64,000 nucleotides of DNA from Tubulanus polymorphus (lineage: Eukaryota > Nemertea > Palaeonemertea > Tubulaniformes > Tubulanidae). The translations under genes and the position numbers were made by a program. Positions within the stretch are counted from its first letter, which is position 1. Every line of letters begins with the position of its first letter. This document shows positions 38,312-51,900 of this stretch, in pieces. The stretch spans positions 4,562,501-4,626,500 of the forward strand of contig NC_134028.1 of assembly GCF_964204645.1 (NCBI RefSeq), given 5' to 3'. Below the pieces are notes generated by a model. That model worked only from the letters and a program-made list of their open reading frames with translations, did no database searches and was not told the DNA's origin.

Positions 38312-39357
38312 GTTCTTGGTGAACTCAGGAGTTGTTTGAATTGATTGAGGAACTCTACTCAGTAAGTAAGTAGATACTAAAATCAATCAATTCCAACCAA
38401 AGCCCATAGCATACGGCTTATTACTACCATTAATATATACGCTATGAAACTGTAACTGTCAACGGATCTCTATAACTCGCGATTCCCGATCAAGCTCACC
38501 TGCTTATCTGACCAATAATCAAACCAAATCACCAAATCCTACTACCACAGCGATTCAAAAATTATTTTACAGGGCGCCGCCATTTTGAATATTTCGGTCA
38601 TGTGACTTTAATAAGGGCTATTCTGGTATACTATTCATATATTTTTGGACCGATTTTCACCGATTCTCGTTCAACTCGAAGTAGGGTCACTCCACGTTCA
38701 AACTGTATCGTTAAATAGAAAGCAAGTTTAGGTATATGCGATAGGTCAATTGACCTGTGTACGGCAGAAATTTGAAAATGAACATTTCATGATTCTCTGG
38801 TTGGTACAACAGAGTGAGTTACTTTGCTCCTCTACGATTGAGGAATGGCTCCGATAAATATTCAACCGCAGCATTCCCTCGCAGCTAATACCCAGGGTTG
38901 GGAGAAAGTCCATCGGCGCTATCACAAATACTTAATTAATGTTTGTAAGCGGCTTCGTGTGGAAGATGAGCTGCATTTCATAGATCTCATAGATCACCTA
39001 ATTCTACCTCTCTTCGAGATCTTGGCCAATTTCCCATACTCATTGAAATAATTTTATCTTCTTTGAAATAATTGGTTAAATTGCATGAAAAATTACCATT
39101 AGTACCATCCATGAAACATTACGAAACATGTCCGATTTACTTCGTCACTTGGGACGATGTTTCAGAGATACGGTACCCACAGAAATAAAACTCTGAAAAC
39201 ACTGATGCCGTTGTCGGAGCCATTTTTATTTCAATCATAAACGTAATCTTGACTAGAAAGTGAATATTGAATATTCATTTGGGATATTTTAGTCTAAGCA
39301 TATGCACATATGAGAATATGTTGAAACAAATTTCTGGGCTTCCAGGTTCGAAAAGAA

Positions 39358-42300
39358 TTAATTTCTCATACAAGCTGGAGATATGGAATCAGTTGTTGAA
39401 CGTGTGACGCGAGTCGAACCAGACTCATTCTTATCACATTGTTTCGTATTTGACGAGTAGGTAAGAAACTTCAGCTCAACGTGTGTGACTTGACTCAAAT
39501 CAACCGAGGAATCATCAGATATTTGTAGTGTCCAGGTTGTGAAGGGAGGTAAAGCAGATAGTTCGTCTTGGTTCTCATTATACATGCAGCCTAATTCCGT
39601 AATTTCATCTGCAAAATGATGAAAATAAAATAATTTAGGCTACAAGTAGGCTTCCTATGCGCAATACTTTGCGAAGACTTCCTGCTAAAAAAACCAAATA
39701 CATGTACCATTGTAAATTATGAAAGCGATATTCAAGAACGCAAAATACCTTAAAAGGCGCAACTTGCATGATTTTAATGTCTCGTGTCAGTCGGGTCCAG
39801 TTGCACAAAATATGTGTGATGTAAACCAGTGTATGAGATCTAATGACATTGGTATTTATCCAAACTTAAACGAGCCTTCGAGCCTAGATGTTTTATCAGT
39901 AATAATGATAATTACCTGTTGAAAGTATATATTTGTAGCCTATCGTTTTACCATCGCCGAAGAAACTATAAACCTTGCCGCGGTACCTGTCTGAGAATTC
40001 ACCAGCCCTCGACAGCAAAATACCTAATTCATCATCGGTCGATTTAGCTCCGTGAACGACGATTCTCATTTCAACGATGCGAATTCTTTCGTAATCTGCA
40101 AACGACGGCTCATCGATATCAATGACGAAATTTACGCTTCGATCCTTTTTCAAAAGCGTAATCGGGCATTCAGATTCGGTTAGCGCATCACCCGTGCAAT
40201 TTTCGTTATCCCTCAGATTCAAGTAGATATTCAACGGTTTGCTGCTGCATTTGAGGTCGGGTTCCAGCTTGAACAGAGTGGTCGCTTGGATTTTCGTTAG
40301 GACAGTCGACAGATCGTCTTTCAATAACGGTATGTTCTCTTTCGAACATTCGGTAAATTCGTTGTAGAATTTCGATTGGCAATACAAACGGATGACGTCA
40401 TGAACCAGTTCCCGATAATAAAACGACTGTCTATAAACTTTGCTCAGTAATTTCTTCGTCACCTCATTTTGTTTCAAGGATTTTTCATATTCTTTTTCCA
40501 GTTCAGATTTGTAAATCTCAGATAGTTGTAAACTTTGTCTTAAACGCGCAGCACTCTGCGCTTTGACGCCGATGTTGATGGCTTCTTTAGTCAAAGCTTC
40601 GCCCCAAACAGTCATCTCAATAAGCGAAGCCTTCACTGTGTCGATATAAGCTGCGAGAAGTGGGATAATCATCGCGTCCAGTCGCTGTTCTATCAATGTC
40701 TTCAAGGCTTGCCACTTTCCGATTTGTACTTTAAGTCGAGCTGTATCACTGACTGTACGCTTGTCGTAGATACTTTCTATTGTGTTGCCTTGGATTCCAG
40801 TTCTGTAACTATTACTGGCTTGAATCACGCGTTTTATTATCTCTTCCATTTGTAGGATATCTCTAACAACCTTAGCCAAATCCAGGTACCCGTTAACTAT
40901 AACCGCAGGTCCTTCAGCGTTTGCAAATATCCCGGAAATTACGCTCAAAATATCCAAATTATCCATATCAGCCATTTGAGTTCGAAGTCTCTTCATGTCT
41001 TCAGCGGATTTGTCTCGAGCCTTTTTAAACTCTAATTCTAACATACCTATAGTACTAGAAGCGACACTGAACGCGGTCTCCGCGTCTGTCTTCAGACTCT
41101 TTATGTGCTCCATCGGTTGTTGCATTTTGCTTATCGATAACTTAACTCGTGAAAGCGACTCAGCCGTATTTTGACCGCTACTTTCTAGATATTGTATGTT
41201 GTCGACGTGATCTCGAAGCATCGTCGCTAGTACCTTCGCGTATCCTTTGTAAGTTTCCATAGATAGCGGAGGTACGTTGCGTACATCAGAATTTTTGTGT
41301 AAAATCACATCCATCACATTCTGTCGCGCCAAATACGACATCTGCTGAAGATCGTCATCCTTCGGGTGCCCGGAGTTTCTCAGCGCTTCAGCAGATGCGA
41401 CCGCGGCGACCTCTTGTAGCAGATCGACGGCGATATCGATATTATCCTGGTCGCCATTTTCTATGAGACTCTTTGCGCAAAACAGGGCTGTTTGTAAGAA
41501 GTCGAGGCGCTGAACGGGAATTGCGAAACTTTCCTTCGAAGCGACCGTGCATTGAAACGGGGCTATTATTTCTGACGCGATAAGCAAAAACGAACCATCG
41601 TTATTCGTTTCGTCATTGTATGAAATTGCTACTCGAGTTTTTGATGCGTCGGATGTTCTGATGAATTGGGTCGTACACCCAAGCAATTCTATATTCGTCG
41701 ATGGCTTGAAGTTGAATTTCAAATACGAGCCTTCTTCCATGTAGAATGTCTTAGTGACGATTTTTAGACGGTATATTACGCTAGCCCCGCCGCTGAACGA
41801 AACGGAAAACGCGAAGATTCGCAACTCCTTCAGATCCGCCCGATCTTTGACTTCGGACAAAATCTCGTTCAAATCGACGTGAGTTTCGTAGATAGTGATG
41901 ATCCCATCTTCGTCGTCACGTCTCAGGAATTCGGGTGAACCGCATTGAGAATAACAGTTCCTACGCCCACAAGGTGCAACGTCAGTGGACTGCAGTTTAA
42001 TTTCTCTAAATTCTATCAAAGCGTTTATACTGAAACGAAGGGTTTAACAACTAATAAGTTCTCATTTCTACCTATGAGATGAATAAAGTAAATGAAGATA
42101 CTCATTCTTTCTTGTAACTGGTCACAGATACATATATGCTTAAAATCTGTTATTCAATTGGACACAAAAGTATTCCAAAACTGAATATTTTTACGAACCA
42201 GAGGGCTAGATTTTTATTAGCTCTGAGTCTATTATTGTATATCATTGTCAGACCCCTTTAAAAATAAGTTCAAGAAATCTTACTCTAATTCCAAGATAGG

Positions 42301-42904
42301 AGAAGTTGAAATTAGTCTGTAGTGGATCAAAGATGACGAGTCAAAATTACTACAAAATAGAAAAATATGATTTTGTCAATATAATTATTCTTATAATTAT
42401 TCTTATGTTTATAATCGTAATAACATTATAAACCATTTCAATGCAGTCATTCCGAAGGAAGTTGATTTTTTCAAATTAACCATCTACTCATTACACATAA
42501 ACGATTATACAATGATTACTCACATTTTTATTTTCTTTAGATGTTTAAGGTTACCAAACACATCCGGGGCTATAGTCACGATCTCTGAACTCGATAAATC
42601 TCTAAAATACAATACCATATATGGTGTGATACAAGTAAATTGATAAACATAACGTAATTATGGTTCACTCACAGCTCCTCCAAATTTTGTAGTCCATCAA
42701 AAAATCCCTTCGGTATATTGCTGATCTTAGCCATTTTTCTGGAATTGGAAATTGATAAAATGAAAACCCATTTTTTAAAACTAAACGGTTGAAAATGTTT
42801 TTAGATAATGATAATCAATAACGTACATTTTGGTGACGTATTTGGCACCTTCGAATAAATTAGTGGGAAGCCTCACCCCGGTAATATCAATCGCAGAAAA
42901 ATCG
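39358..42904 (-). other. LRR section and large helical C-terminal region of the mosaic protein
   Basis: Three exons of 66-78 nt (42827-42904, 42673-42738, 42524-42601), all in phase 2, each encode one leucine-rich repeat (for example [43 protein letters not shown]), closed by a Cys-containing cap ([10 protein letters not shown]). The remaining 780 or so residues fall in three parts. First is a beta-rich part of about 150 residues ([17 protein letters not shown]). Then come about 400 residues of long amphipathic helices interrupted by a hydrophobic, Gly/Ala-rich segment ([20 protein letters not shown]). Last is a beta-rich tail ([40 protein letters not shown]). I do not recognise the family. 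The helix-hydrophobic head-helix outline resembles alpha-helical pore-forming proteins, and the tail slightly recalls the end of Tc-toxin A subunits; both are inference. Confidence 0.6.
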
Positions 42905-45900
42905 CTGAGAAAAAAGATACAGATGATTATTTTTTTCTGGAACTTTTCTACTCGACAGTGTAACCGCTAGAACCTTTACAACATTCCAGCCGAATTGAAA
43001 CTTCATTTTGCAACGTTCAAACTTGCCGAATGTCATGTACAGACACGCTATCTGAGACTGAGTTTTAAACAAAATAAACTCAGATTTCTATCTCATCAAA
43101 TGTAAGACTATAATTAATTTTGATTCATCTTGTGTTTATGATGTATTTTAATGGAGGCTCAGCTGTTTTGATAGATATACCTACATTTCTGTCTGGCCGG
43201 CTAATAGACTACTATAAATAGTACGCCACATTTCTGAAAAAAACACAAGAAAACAACCAGTCACTTTGTCCTGTATTGCAATGCTCTATATTACGATGTA
43301 CTGACCGGTCGGTTTTGGTCCTTGGCACGTTCGAATGTAAGTGTCACTTTTGGCATTGTTGTCCAAATCGGGCTGCACTGCGAATAGTGCGCACAGGCCT
43401 AACTTAGACGCGTAAAAAGTGCACTTGAAATCTCGAGCGTCGTAACATTTCGCTTGGCACAATTCGCGAGAAATGTTTAAATCCGACGGATAACTCTCAA
43501 TGGCTTTGAATCCAGGTGGCGCTATGACGTCCTTAATTCCGTAGAATTTATCTGAAATTCATATTAGATTATAATATTTTAACTCAAATGTCTCTTTGAC
43601 ACAGCGGGATGGTACTTTGACATAGTAATGATAGTATAACCCTCAATTCAACTTAAGAGTTTTGTTGAAATTGATCCCAAAGACCGGTTATTGATTGACC
43701 CGGGTTGGGCAACCCAATAGTTAACCCGATAGACGCCGTTCAGTCTATATAACATCTACTGGTTCACTTTTGGTTCATCATTTCATTGGATTAAGAACCC
43801 ATTTTACTCTTTACATGTGATTAACGCGGTACTCACCGTCTCCCTCTCTGATGTAAATTGAAGTTTCATTTTCGGAAGTTGGAAACATGCGTGATGTGAA
43901 GCATAGAAACGAATGCGGCTGATAATAAGCAGCGAAACAATATTTTGTACTCTCCATACAATAAGCCAAACATTCTTCAGCCGTTTGGAGTCCTTGCAGA
44001 TAGGTGATAACTGAATTCATAATCGTATTCGCCCTCTTCAGGAAACAACCATTGTATTCATCCGCCATGTTTGCTGAAACAAAATCACCGAGTTTAGAAT
44101 CAAGGAACTCGTTAGGACTATAACAGAGTCAGATCAGAAATCATCAACACCAGAGCTAAAACCCAACACAATCTCACAACAGCAGAACATACATTGCCAT
44201 AGTCGTGTTTGTGGCGGTCGTTTCTTGTGGCAAATTCTTTTATAAAGAGTCGCGTCTTCGACGGGAGAAGTCAACTCATCAAGCGGGAATCTATATATTT
44301 TACAGTCGTTATTTCCATTGAATTCGTAACCGACGCATCCATGTGTACTGTATTTTGAACAGATCTTCCGGCAACCCTCCGAACTAGCGACTTGATTTTC
44401 AATTTCTCCAGCTCCAGTGTAATCAGGCATTTCCTTATAATAATCTAAAGTTTTTGAAAAGATACTTCACGAAAAGAAATATTCTGTTAGGTGATATGTA
44501 TTGCATTAGGGTCTTTATTGTAATCATTGTATTGTTTATTTAGATATGTCTTTATCTTCTTTTCCAGTGCAGCCCCCTTGATTGGTTTAGCGAGACGCTA
44601 ATACATAACTGTTAGATCAATAAATCATTATGTACACTATATTACTCAGTTTTAATATGAAGTAAAAATTTATTTGTTGATGACCAATCAAAGACGAGCG
44701 CGCTTCCACTAAACAGATCGGATTCTTCCGATCAAGGACATTACTTACCACTTCCCAATTTCAAATTGAACTTGGATGTAGTCGCTGATTTTAGATGTAC
44801 AAATCCACAAGTTGGTACATTTCCATAAGTACCATTAGTAAACTGTACCCCGATGCAGTAATGGGGAACTTCGAGGCAGCGGAACAAACATTGGTCAAGA
44901 GTTAGATTTCTCAGCGTGTATACTATTTCTTCCGCTTTCGCCATTTGGTATCGGTTTTGTATGAAGCACCCGTGATAAAAATTATTAGGATGATCTTAAA
45001 ATATGGAATAGAATTTTTTTGAATTTTACCATGAACATTCTACCATCGTTCGTTCATTATTTGGATATAATTGGAATAATAATCATAAATACATACGTGG
45101 ATTCGGATTGACATAGCATCCGGCAATATTGACGCAATCTTCAACTTCAGTAGAATTACCCACACAGTCGGAACCGCCTCCACTTTCAGGGGGGTTGTCA
45201 CACTCTCTCCACCGCTCGCGTGTTCCTTGGCCGCATTTTTTAGAGCACTGTGACCATCCACCCCAAGAACTCCAGTAGCCGTCAACTTTAAGTTAAGCAA
45301 TAAAACAAAGTGGCGCTTTGATGAAACCCAAATATCAAGATCTTATTCAATTCCTGCGTTTGATTTTAGAACATTTTGTATTTCAAGAAAATGAATTGGA
45401 ATAACTATGATTGGTATGACGCTAGAGCAAAATCCGTTATTTTGCGAATAATAACCTAATTTCTATCCGAAATGCTTCTGATGTGTAATCTTTGTTTCAA
45501 TACCTGGACAATCTTTCAGCGTACATTCGACTTTATCCGACGCAGATCCTTCACATTGTTTACCTCGATGACGCGGTGTCGGGTTGTTACATATTCGGCT
45601 GCGAATCTGCGATCCCTTTCCGCAGCTTGCCGAACACGGAGTGTATTTCGCCCATTCGGCCCATCCTCCGTCAACTGAAGAATAAGACGAATTTTTGAGA
45701 CTTGCAGAAGTATTCTGAGCTTTCTAACGCGGTGCGGCGACCTGGTTTTTATCACCATTTTCATAGCATAGGAAAAAATGCCTGTAATATTTATGCTAGA
45801 ATAGGAGATCGTGATCATGCGAATGGTACCTATAAAACATTGGTAAAATCTAAACCTACCTGCACAGCCTAGAATCTCGGTACGTAGGCAGCCCAGGTGT

Positions 45901-48900
45901 TTACTAATTCCCAGCACATTCAGCCGTACATATTTTGCTTTCAACACCCGCGAGAAATATGACGTGACAAGTTTTGAATTTTCGCTGTTCCCAGGAAATA
46001 TCTGCAATGGTAACAGGAAATAGTGCTGTTTTTCTACGTCTCAAAAACTGGGAATTTAAAGCTCTCAACTATAAATCTGAAAGTCAGGGCCCAGTTTCGG
46101 TGGTGACATGGCTTAGATTTATGACCGGTAGTAATAGGGGTAATGGGCTTTCATACCAAAGGTCGAAAGGTCGAGCCCGAGAAATTTTCCAAAATGTTAA
46201 AATAACAACAATTTCTACTTGAATTAGTCGTGAAACTCATGAAAATGAAAAATAAATTCTCACACGCTCGAATTTATTTTCCATTTTCTACTCACTAGAA
46301 GAAAGTGTGAGTAAAGTGTGAGTGAAATAGTTTATATTTTAAACATATTTCGAGTAAAAATATTTGTATGAGTTAGATTTTTAAACATTAAAAGTGTGAG
46401 TAAAGTGTGAGTGAAATAATTCATATTTAAAACAGTGAATATTTATATTTGAATGAGTTTTAATAAAAATTTTGTTATAAAAATGAAGAAAGAAGAAGAA
46501 GAACCCAACTTTAAAATCGAAATCAATGAAACCAATAAATCATTTTCACAGTTTTACATTAAAAATTATATTTCAGCAACAAATTTAGTGTCCGCAAGAC
46601 ATTATAAAATCGATAATATTACTATGATTAATCAAATATTATCAAATGAAACATATTTACTTACTGAACTAGTAGATACTTTTGATACTGGCGTTAAAAA
46701 TCCTAAAATATTCAATACAGTTTTAAATTTTAAAGGAACTTTAGATGAAAACATAATTAATATTCTTAAAACTCCTTTCAATGAAAGAAATGATGATTTA
46801 ATACTTTCTAAAGATTACAATGATTTGATTAACTTAAGAATTGAAAAAAGACAATTATATTATTTCAATTTTGATAATAAACAAATTATCTATAATGAAA
46901 ATTCATCAAATATTGGAATTCAATGTGAATTAGATAATGAAAAATCATTTAAAGATATTGCAGTTCAATGTAAATTAGATGATGAATTTAGAAAATTCAA
47001 TCCTAATGAAAAAGTGCATTGTTATTGCGGAGGTAAATATTTAAAATCACATAAATCAAAGCATTATGAAACAATTAAACATAAAAACTGGCGTAAAGAG
47101 TAACAATTCTACATTATAATTATTGAATTGAGTTAAATGATTTAAATATCTAATAGACTGTTAAAATGATAAATATTTTGACAGTTGAAATGATAAATTG
47201 TTTGACAGTTAAAATGATAAATTGTTTGACAGTTGAAATGATAAATATTTTGATAGTTAAAATGATAAATTGTTTGACAGTTGAAATGATAAATATTTTG
47301 ACAGTTGAAATGATAAATTGTTTGACAGTTAAAATGATAAATTGTTTAACAGTTAAAATGATAAATTGTTTGACAGTTGAAATGATAAATTGTTCGACTG
47401 TTGAAATGATAAGACAGTTGAAATGATAAATTGTTTAACAGTTGAAATGTTAAATTGTTTGACAGTTGAAATGATAAATTGTTTGACAGTTGAAATGATA
47501 AATTGTTCGACTGTTGAAATGATAAATTGTTTGACAGTTGAAATGATAAGACAGTTGAAAAGATAAATTGTTTGACAGTTGAAATGATAAATTATTCGAC
47601 AGTTGAAATGTTAAATTGTTTGACAGTTGAAAAGATAAATTGTTTGACAGTTGAAATGATAAATTATTCGACAGTTGAAATGATAAATTGTTCGACTGTT
47701 GAAATGATAAATTGTTTGGCCGTAAATTTAATTGTTATTTGATTTAATCATTTAAAAGTTTAATATTTTTAAAATGATTATAAAATATTTAATTAAAAAC
47801 TAGCAAATATTTTATAAACTGTTTAATTTTTCTCTTAAATAAATGGATGGTTTCATTCCAACTGGGAAAAGTGATTTGAAACATTATTTAGTTGCTGGAG
47901 GTTTAATATTGGCGGCATTATACTTTTACTATGAAAATATTTCAAAAGATTTGATGAATGAAAATAATAAATTGAGTAAAAAATTAAAGAAGTTAAATGG
48001 AAACAATCACAGAAATAGAAAGAATAAAAAAGTTAATTTAGAAAATGATTTAGAGGATTAAAACAGCATCTTTTAATTTCATATATTTTGACTATAAAAA
48101 TGAGTGAAAATATATTAAACTTATTACATCTAATATATAAAAATCAACAGAATATTAAATCAATTATTATGCTTACAGGTTTATTTTCATTCTCAGTTTA
48201 TACTATAAAACAGTTGTTAGAATTCTATGATTGCTGTAAAATTAGATACACTGAATTAATAGAAAATATGAATTATATTTCAGATAGATTGAATAATATT
48301 AAATGCTGTGAAATTTGTAATAAAAGATATAAAAATTTAAAGAGTTTAAAAACTCATAAATATATTCATGAACTTGATGAAAAATTATATGAATCAAAAT
48401 AAGAAATCGACTGTTAAATTAGCTGAAAATATAAAATATATTAGTTGAATTTTAGTAATCCTAAAATAAACGTTAATAAAAAAAAGGGGGTTGAGGTATC
48501 AATGTATTAGATACCCATACTAATGGATGAGTGGATGAATTGGATGAATTGGATGAATTGGATGAGTGGATGAATGGATGAGTGTAATAATATATAATTT
48601 ACATATGTTTTTTATTTTTAAAACAGTAAGAGTTTGATTTGAAGTTATTTTATCAATTTTATACTATATTTAAATATTATTTTGATAATATATATATATA
48701 TATTGTGTTAAATTTAATAAAGAATGAAAATATTATATTTATACTCGTACTATTCTTCCAATTTATGTGTTAAAAAGTAAAATATATATATTATTATACT
48801 CATCCACTCTTCCACTCATCCAATTCTTCCAACTCTTCCAACTCATCCACTCATCCATCAATATACAGTGAATTCTACCCTATTAGATACCCTAATACCA

Positions 48901-51900
48901 TGTATTAAATATGTATTAAATACGTATTGATGGTATTAAATACGTATTAATGGTATTGAATACATATTATGCTTTATTTCTGAAAATGAAGTAACAGAAG
49001 TAATTTATGTTTTAATTCATTCAAGTATGATATTGTAAATTCTTTACATTTGACTAGGATAATACAAGAGTGATATTAGTTAGTTGGCTTATTCAATAAG
49101 AGAAACAATGAAATAATACAAGAGTGATACTAACAGTTAAAGTTATTGAATTTCTTGTTAAATCTATTTGAATTCTAGTCAATTCTTGTTAACCAATAGC
49201 GCGAATAGAAATCGAATAGATTTGAATAAAAAAACAATAAGTTACATCAGTTAGAACCTTTATTATTTTTTAATTACTTCTGAGACTACAATTTCCCTAT
49301 GAATATAAATTTATAAAATAAAATCCTAATTCAAAATATTATAGAATTCACTGTATATTGATGGATGAGTGGATGAGTTGGATGAATTGGATGAATTGGA
49401 AGAGTGGATGAATGGATGAGTGTAATAATATATAATTTATATATGTTTTTTATTTTTAAAACAGTAAGAGTATAAATTTAATAAAGAATATAAATATTAT
49501 ATTTATACTCATACTATTCTTCCAATTTATGTGTTAAAAAGTATAATATATATATTATTACACTCATCCATTCATCCACTCTTCCAATTCATCCAATTCA
49601 TCCAACTCATCCACTCATCCATCAATATACAGTGAATTCTATAATATTTTGAATTAGGATTTTATTTTATAAATTTATATTCATAGGGAAATTGTAGTCT
49701 CAGAAGTAATTAAAAAATAATAAAGGTTCTAACTGATGTAACTTATTGTTTTTTTATTCAAATCTATTCGATTTCTATTCGCGCTATTGGTTAACAAGAA
49801 TTGACTAGAATTCAAATAGATTTAACAAGAAATTCAATAACTTTAACTGTTAGTATCACTCTTGTATTATTTCATTGTTTCTCTTATTGAATAAGCCAAC
49901 TAACTAATATCACTCTTGTATTATCCTAGTCAAATGTAAAGAATTTACAATATCATACTTGAATGAATTAAAACATAAATTACTTCTGTTACTTCATTTT
50001 CAGAAATAAAGCATAATATGTATTCAATACCATTAATACGTATTTAATACCATCAATACGTATTTAATACATATTTAATACATGGTATTAGGGTATCTAA
50101 TAGGGTAGAATTCACTGTATATTGATGGATGAGTGGATGAGTTGGAAGAGTTGGAAGAATTGGATGAGTGGAAGAGTGGATGAGTATAATAATATATATA
50201 TTTTACTTTTTAACACATAAATTGGAAGAATAGTATGAGTATAAATATAATATTTTCATTCTTTATTAAATTTAACACAATATATATATATATATATTAT
50301 CAAAATAATATTTAAATATAGTATAAAATTGATAAAATAACTTCAAATCAAACTCTTACTGTTTTAAAAATAAAAAAACATATGTAAATTATATATTATT
50401 ACACTCATCCATTCATCCACTCATCCAATTCATCCAATTCATCCACTCATCCATTAGTATGGGTATCTAATACATTGATACCTCAACCCCCTTTTTTTTA
50501 TTAACTTTTATTTTAGGATTACTAAAATTCAACTAATATATTTTATATTTTCAGCTAATTTAACAGTCGATTTCTTATTTTGATTCATATAATTTTTCAT
50601 CAAGTTCATGAATATATTTATGAGTTTTTAAACTCTTTAAATTTTTATATCTTTTATTACAAATTTCACAGCATTTAATATTATTCAATCTATCTGAAAT
50701 ATAATTCATATTTTCTATTAATTCAGTGTATCTAATTTTACAGCAATCATAGAATTCTAACAACTGTTTTATAGTATAAACTGAGAATGAAAATAAACCT
50801 GTAAGCATAATAATTGATTTAATATTCTGTTGATTTTTATATATTAGATGTAATAAGTTTAATATATTTTCACTCATTTTTATAGTCAAAATATATGAAA
50901 TTAAAAGATGCTGTTTTAATCCTCTAAATCATTTTCTAAATTAACTTTTTTATTCTTTCTATTTCTGTGATTGTTTCCATTTAACTTCTTTAATTTTTTA
51001 CTCAATTTATTATTTTCATTCATCAAATCTTTTGAAATATTTTCATAGTAAAAGTATAATGCCGCCAATATTAAACCTCCAGCAACTAAATAATGTTTCA
51101 AATCACTTTTCCCAGTTGGAATGAAACCATCCATTTATTTAAGAGAAAAATTAAACAGTTTATAAAATATTTGCTAGTTTTTAATTAAATATTTTATAAT
51201 CATTTTAAAAATATTAAACTTTTAAATGATTAAATCAAATAAAAATTAAATTTACGGCCACACAATTTATCATTTCAACAGTCGAACAATTTATCATTTC
51301 AACTGTCGAATAATTTATCATTTCAACTGTCAAACAATTTATCTTTTCAACTGTCAAACAATTTAACATTTCAACTGTCGAATAATTTATCATTTCAACT
51401 GTCAAACAATTTATCTTTTCAACTGTCTTATCATTTCAACTGTCAAACAATTTATCATTTCAACAGTCGAACAATTTATCATTTCAACTGTCAAACAATT
51501 TATCATTTCAACTGTCAAACAATTTAACATTTCAACTGTTAAACAATTTATCATTTCAACTGTCTTATCATTTCAACAGTCGAACAATTTATCATTTCAA
51601 CTGTCAAACAATTTATCATTTTAACTGTCAAACAATTTATCATTTTAACTGTCAAACAATTTATCATTTCAACTGTCAAAATATTTATCATTTCAACTGT
51701 CAAACAATTTATCATTTTAACTATCAAAATATTTATCATTTCAACTGTCAAACAATTTATCATTTTAACTGTCAAACAATTTATCATTTTAACTGTCAAA
51801 CAATTTATCATTTCAACTGTCAAAATATTTATCATTTTAACAGTCTATTAGATATTTAAATCATTTAACTCAATTCAATAATTATAATGTAGAATTGTTA

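Larger units (their letters stand above)
36372..39357. other. Intergenic region between the two minus-strand genes
   Basis: I find no supportable protein gene; the open frames at 36593-36832 and 38845-39051 lack recognisable domains and flanking splice logic. The region holds a degenerate telomere-like GGGTTAGG patch (37825-37920), a tRNA-derived SINE (37966-38035), a perfect 12-bp hairpin (38285-38311) and an 11-bp inverted repeat with a 34-nt loop directly after it (about 38336-38393). A minus-strand AATAAA at 39225-39230 probably ends the mosaic-protein transcript. Confidence 0.45.

Noticed and set aside
38845-39051. 68-codon open frame
   Set aside because: Looks protein-like in composition but has no domain, no neighbouring exon in phase and lies near repeats.
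47166-47722. CRISPR-like regular repeats
   Set aside because: Units are contiguous without unique spacers and the genome is eukaryotic; this is a minisatellite.
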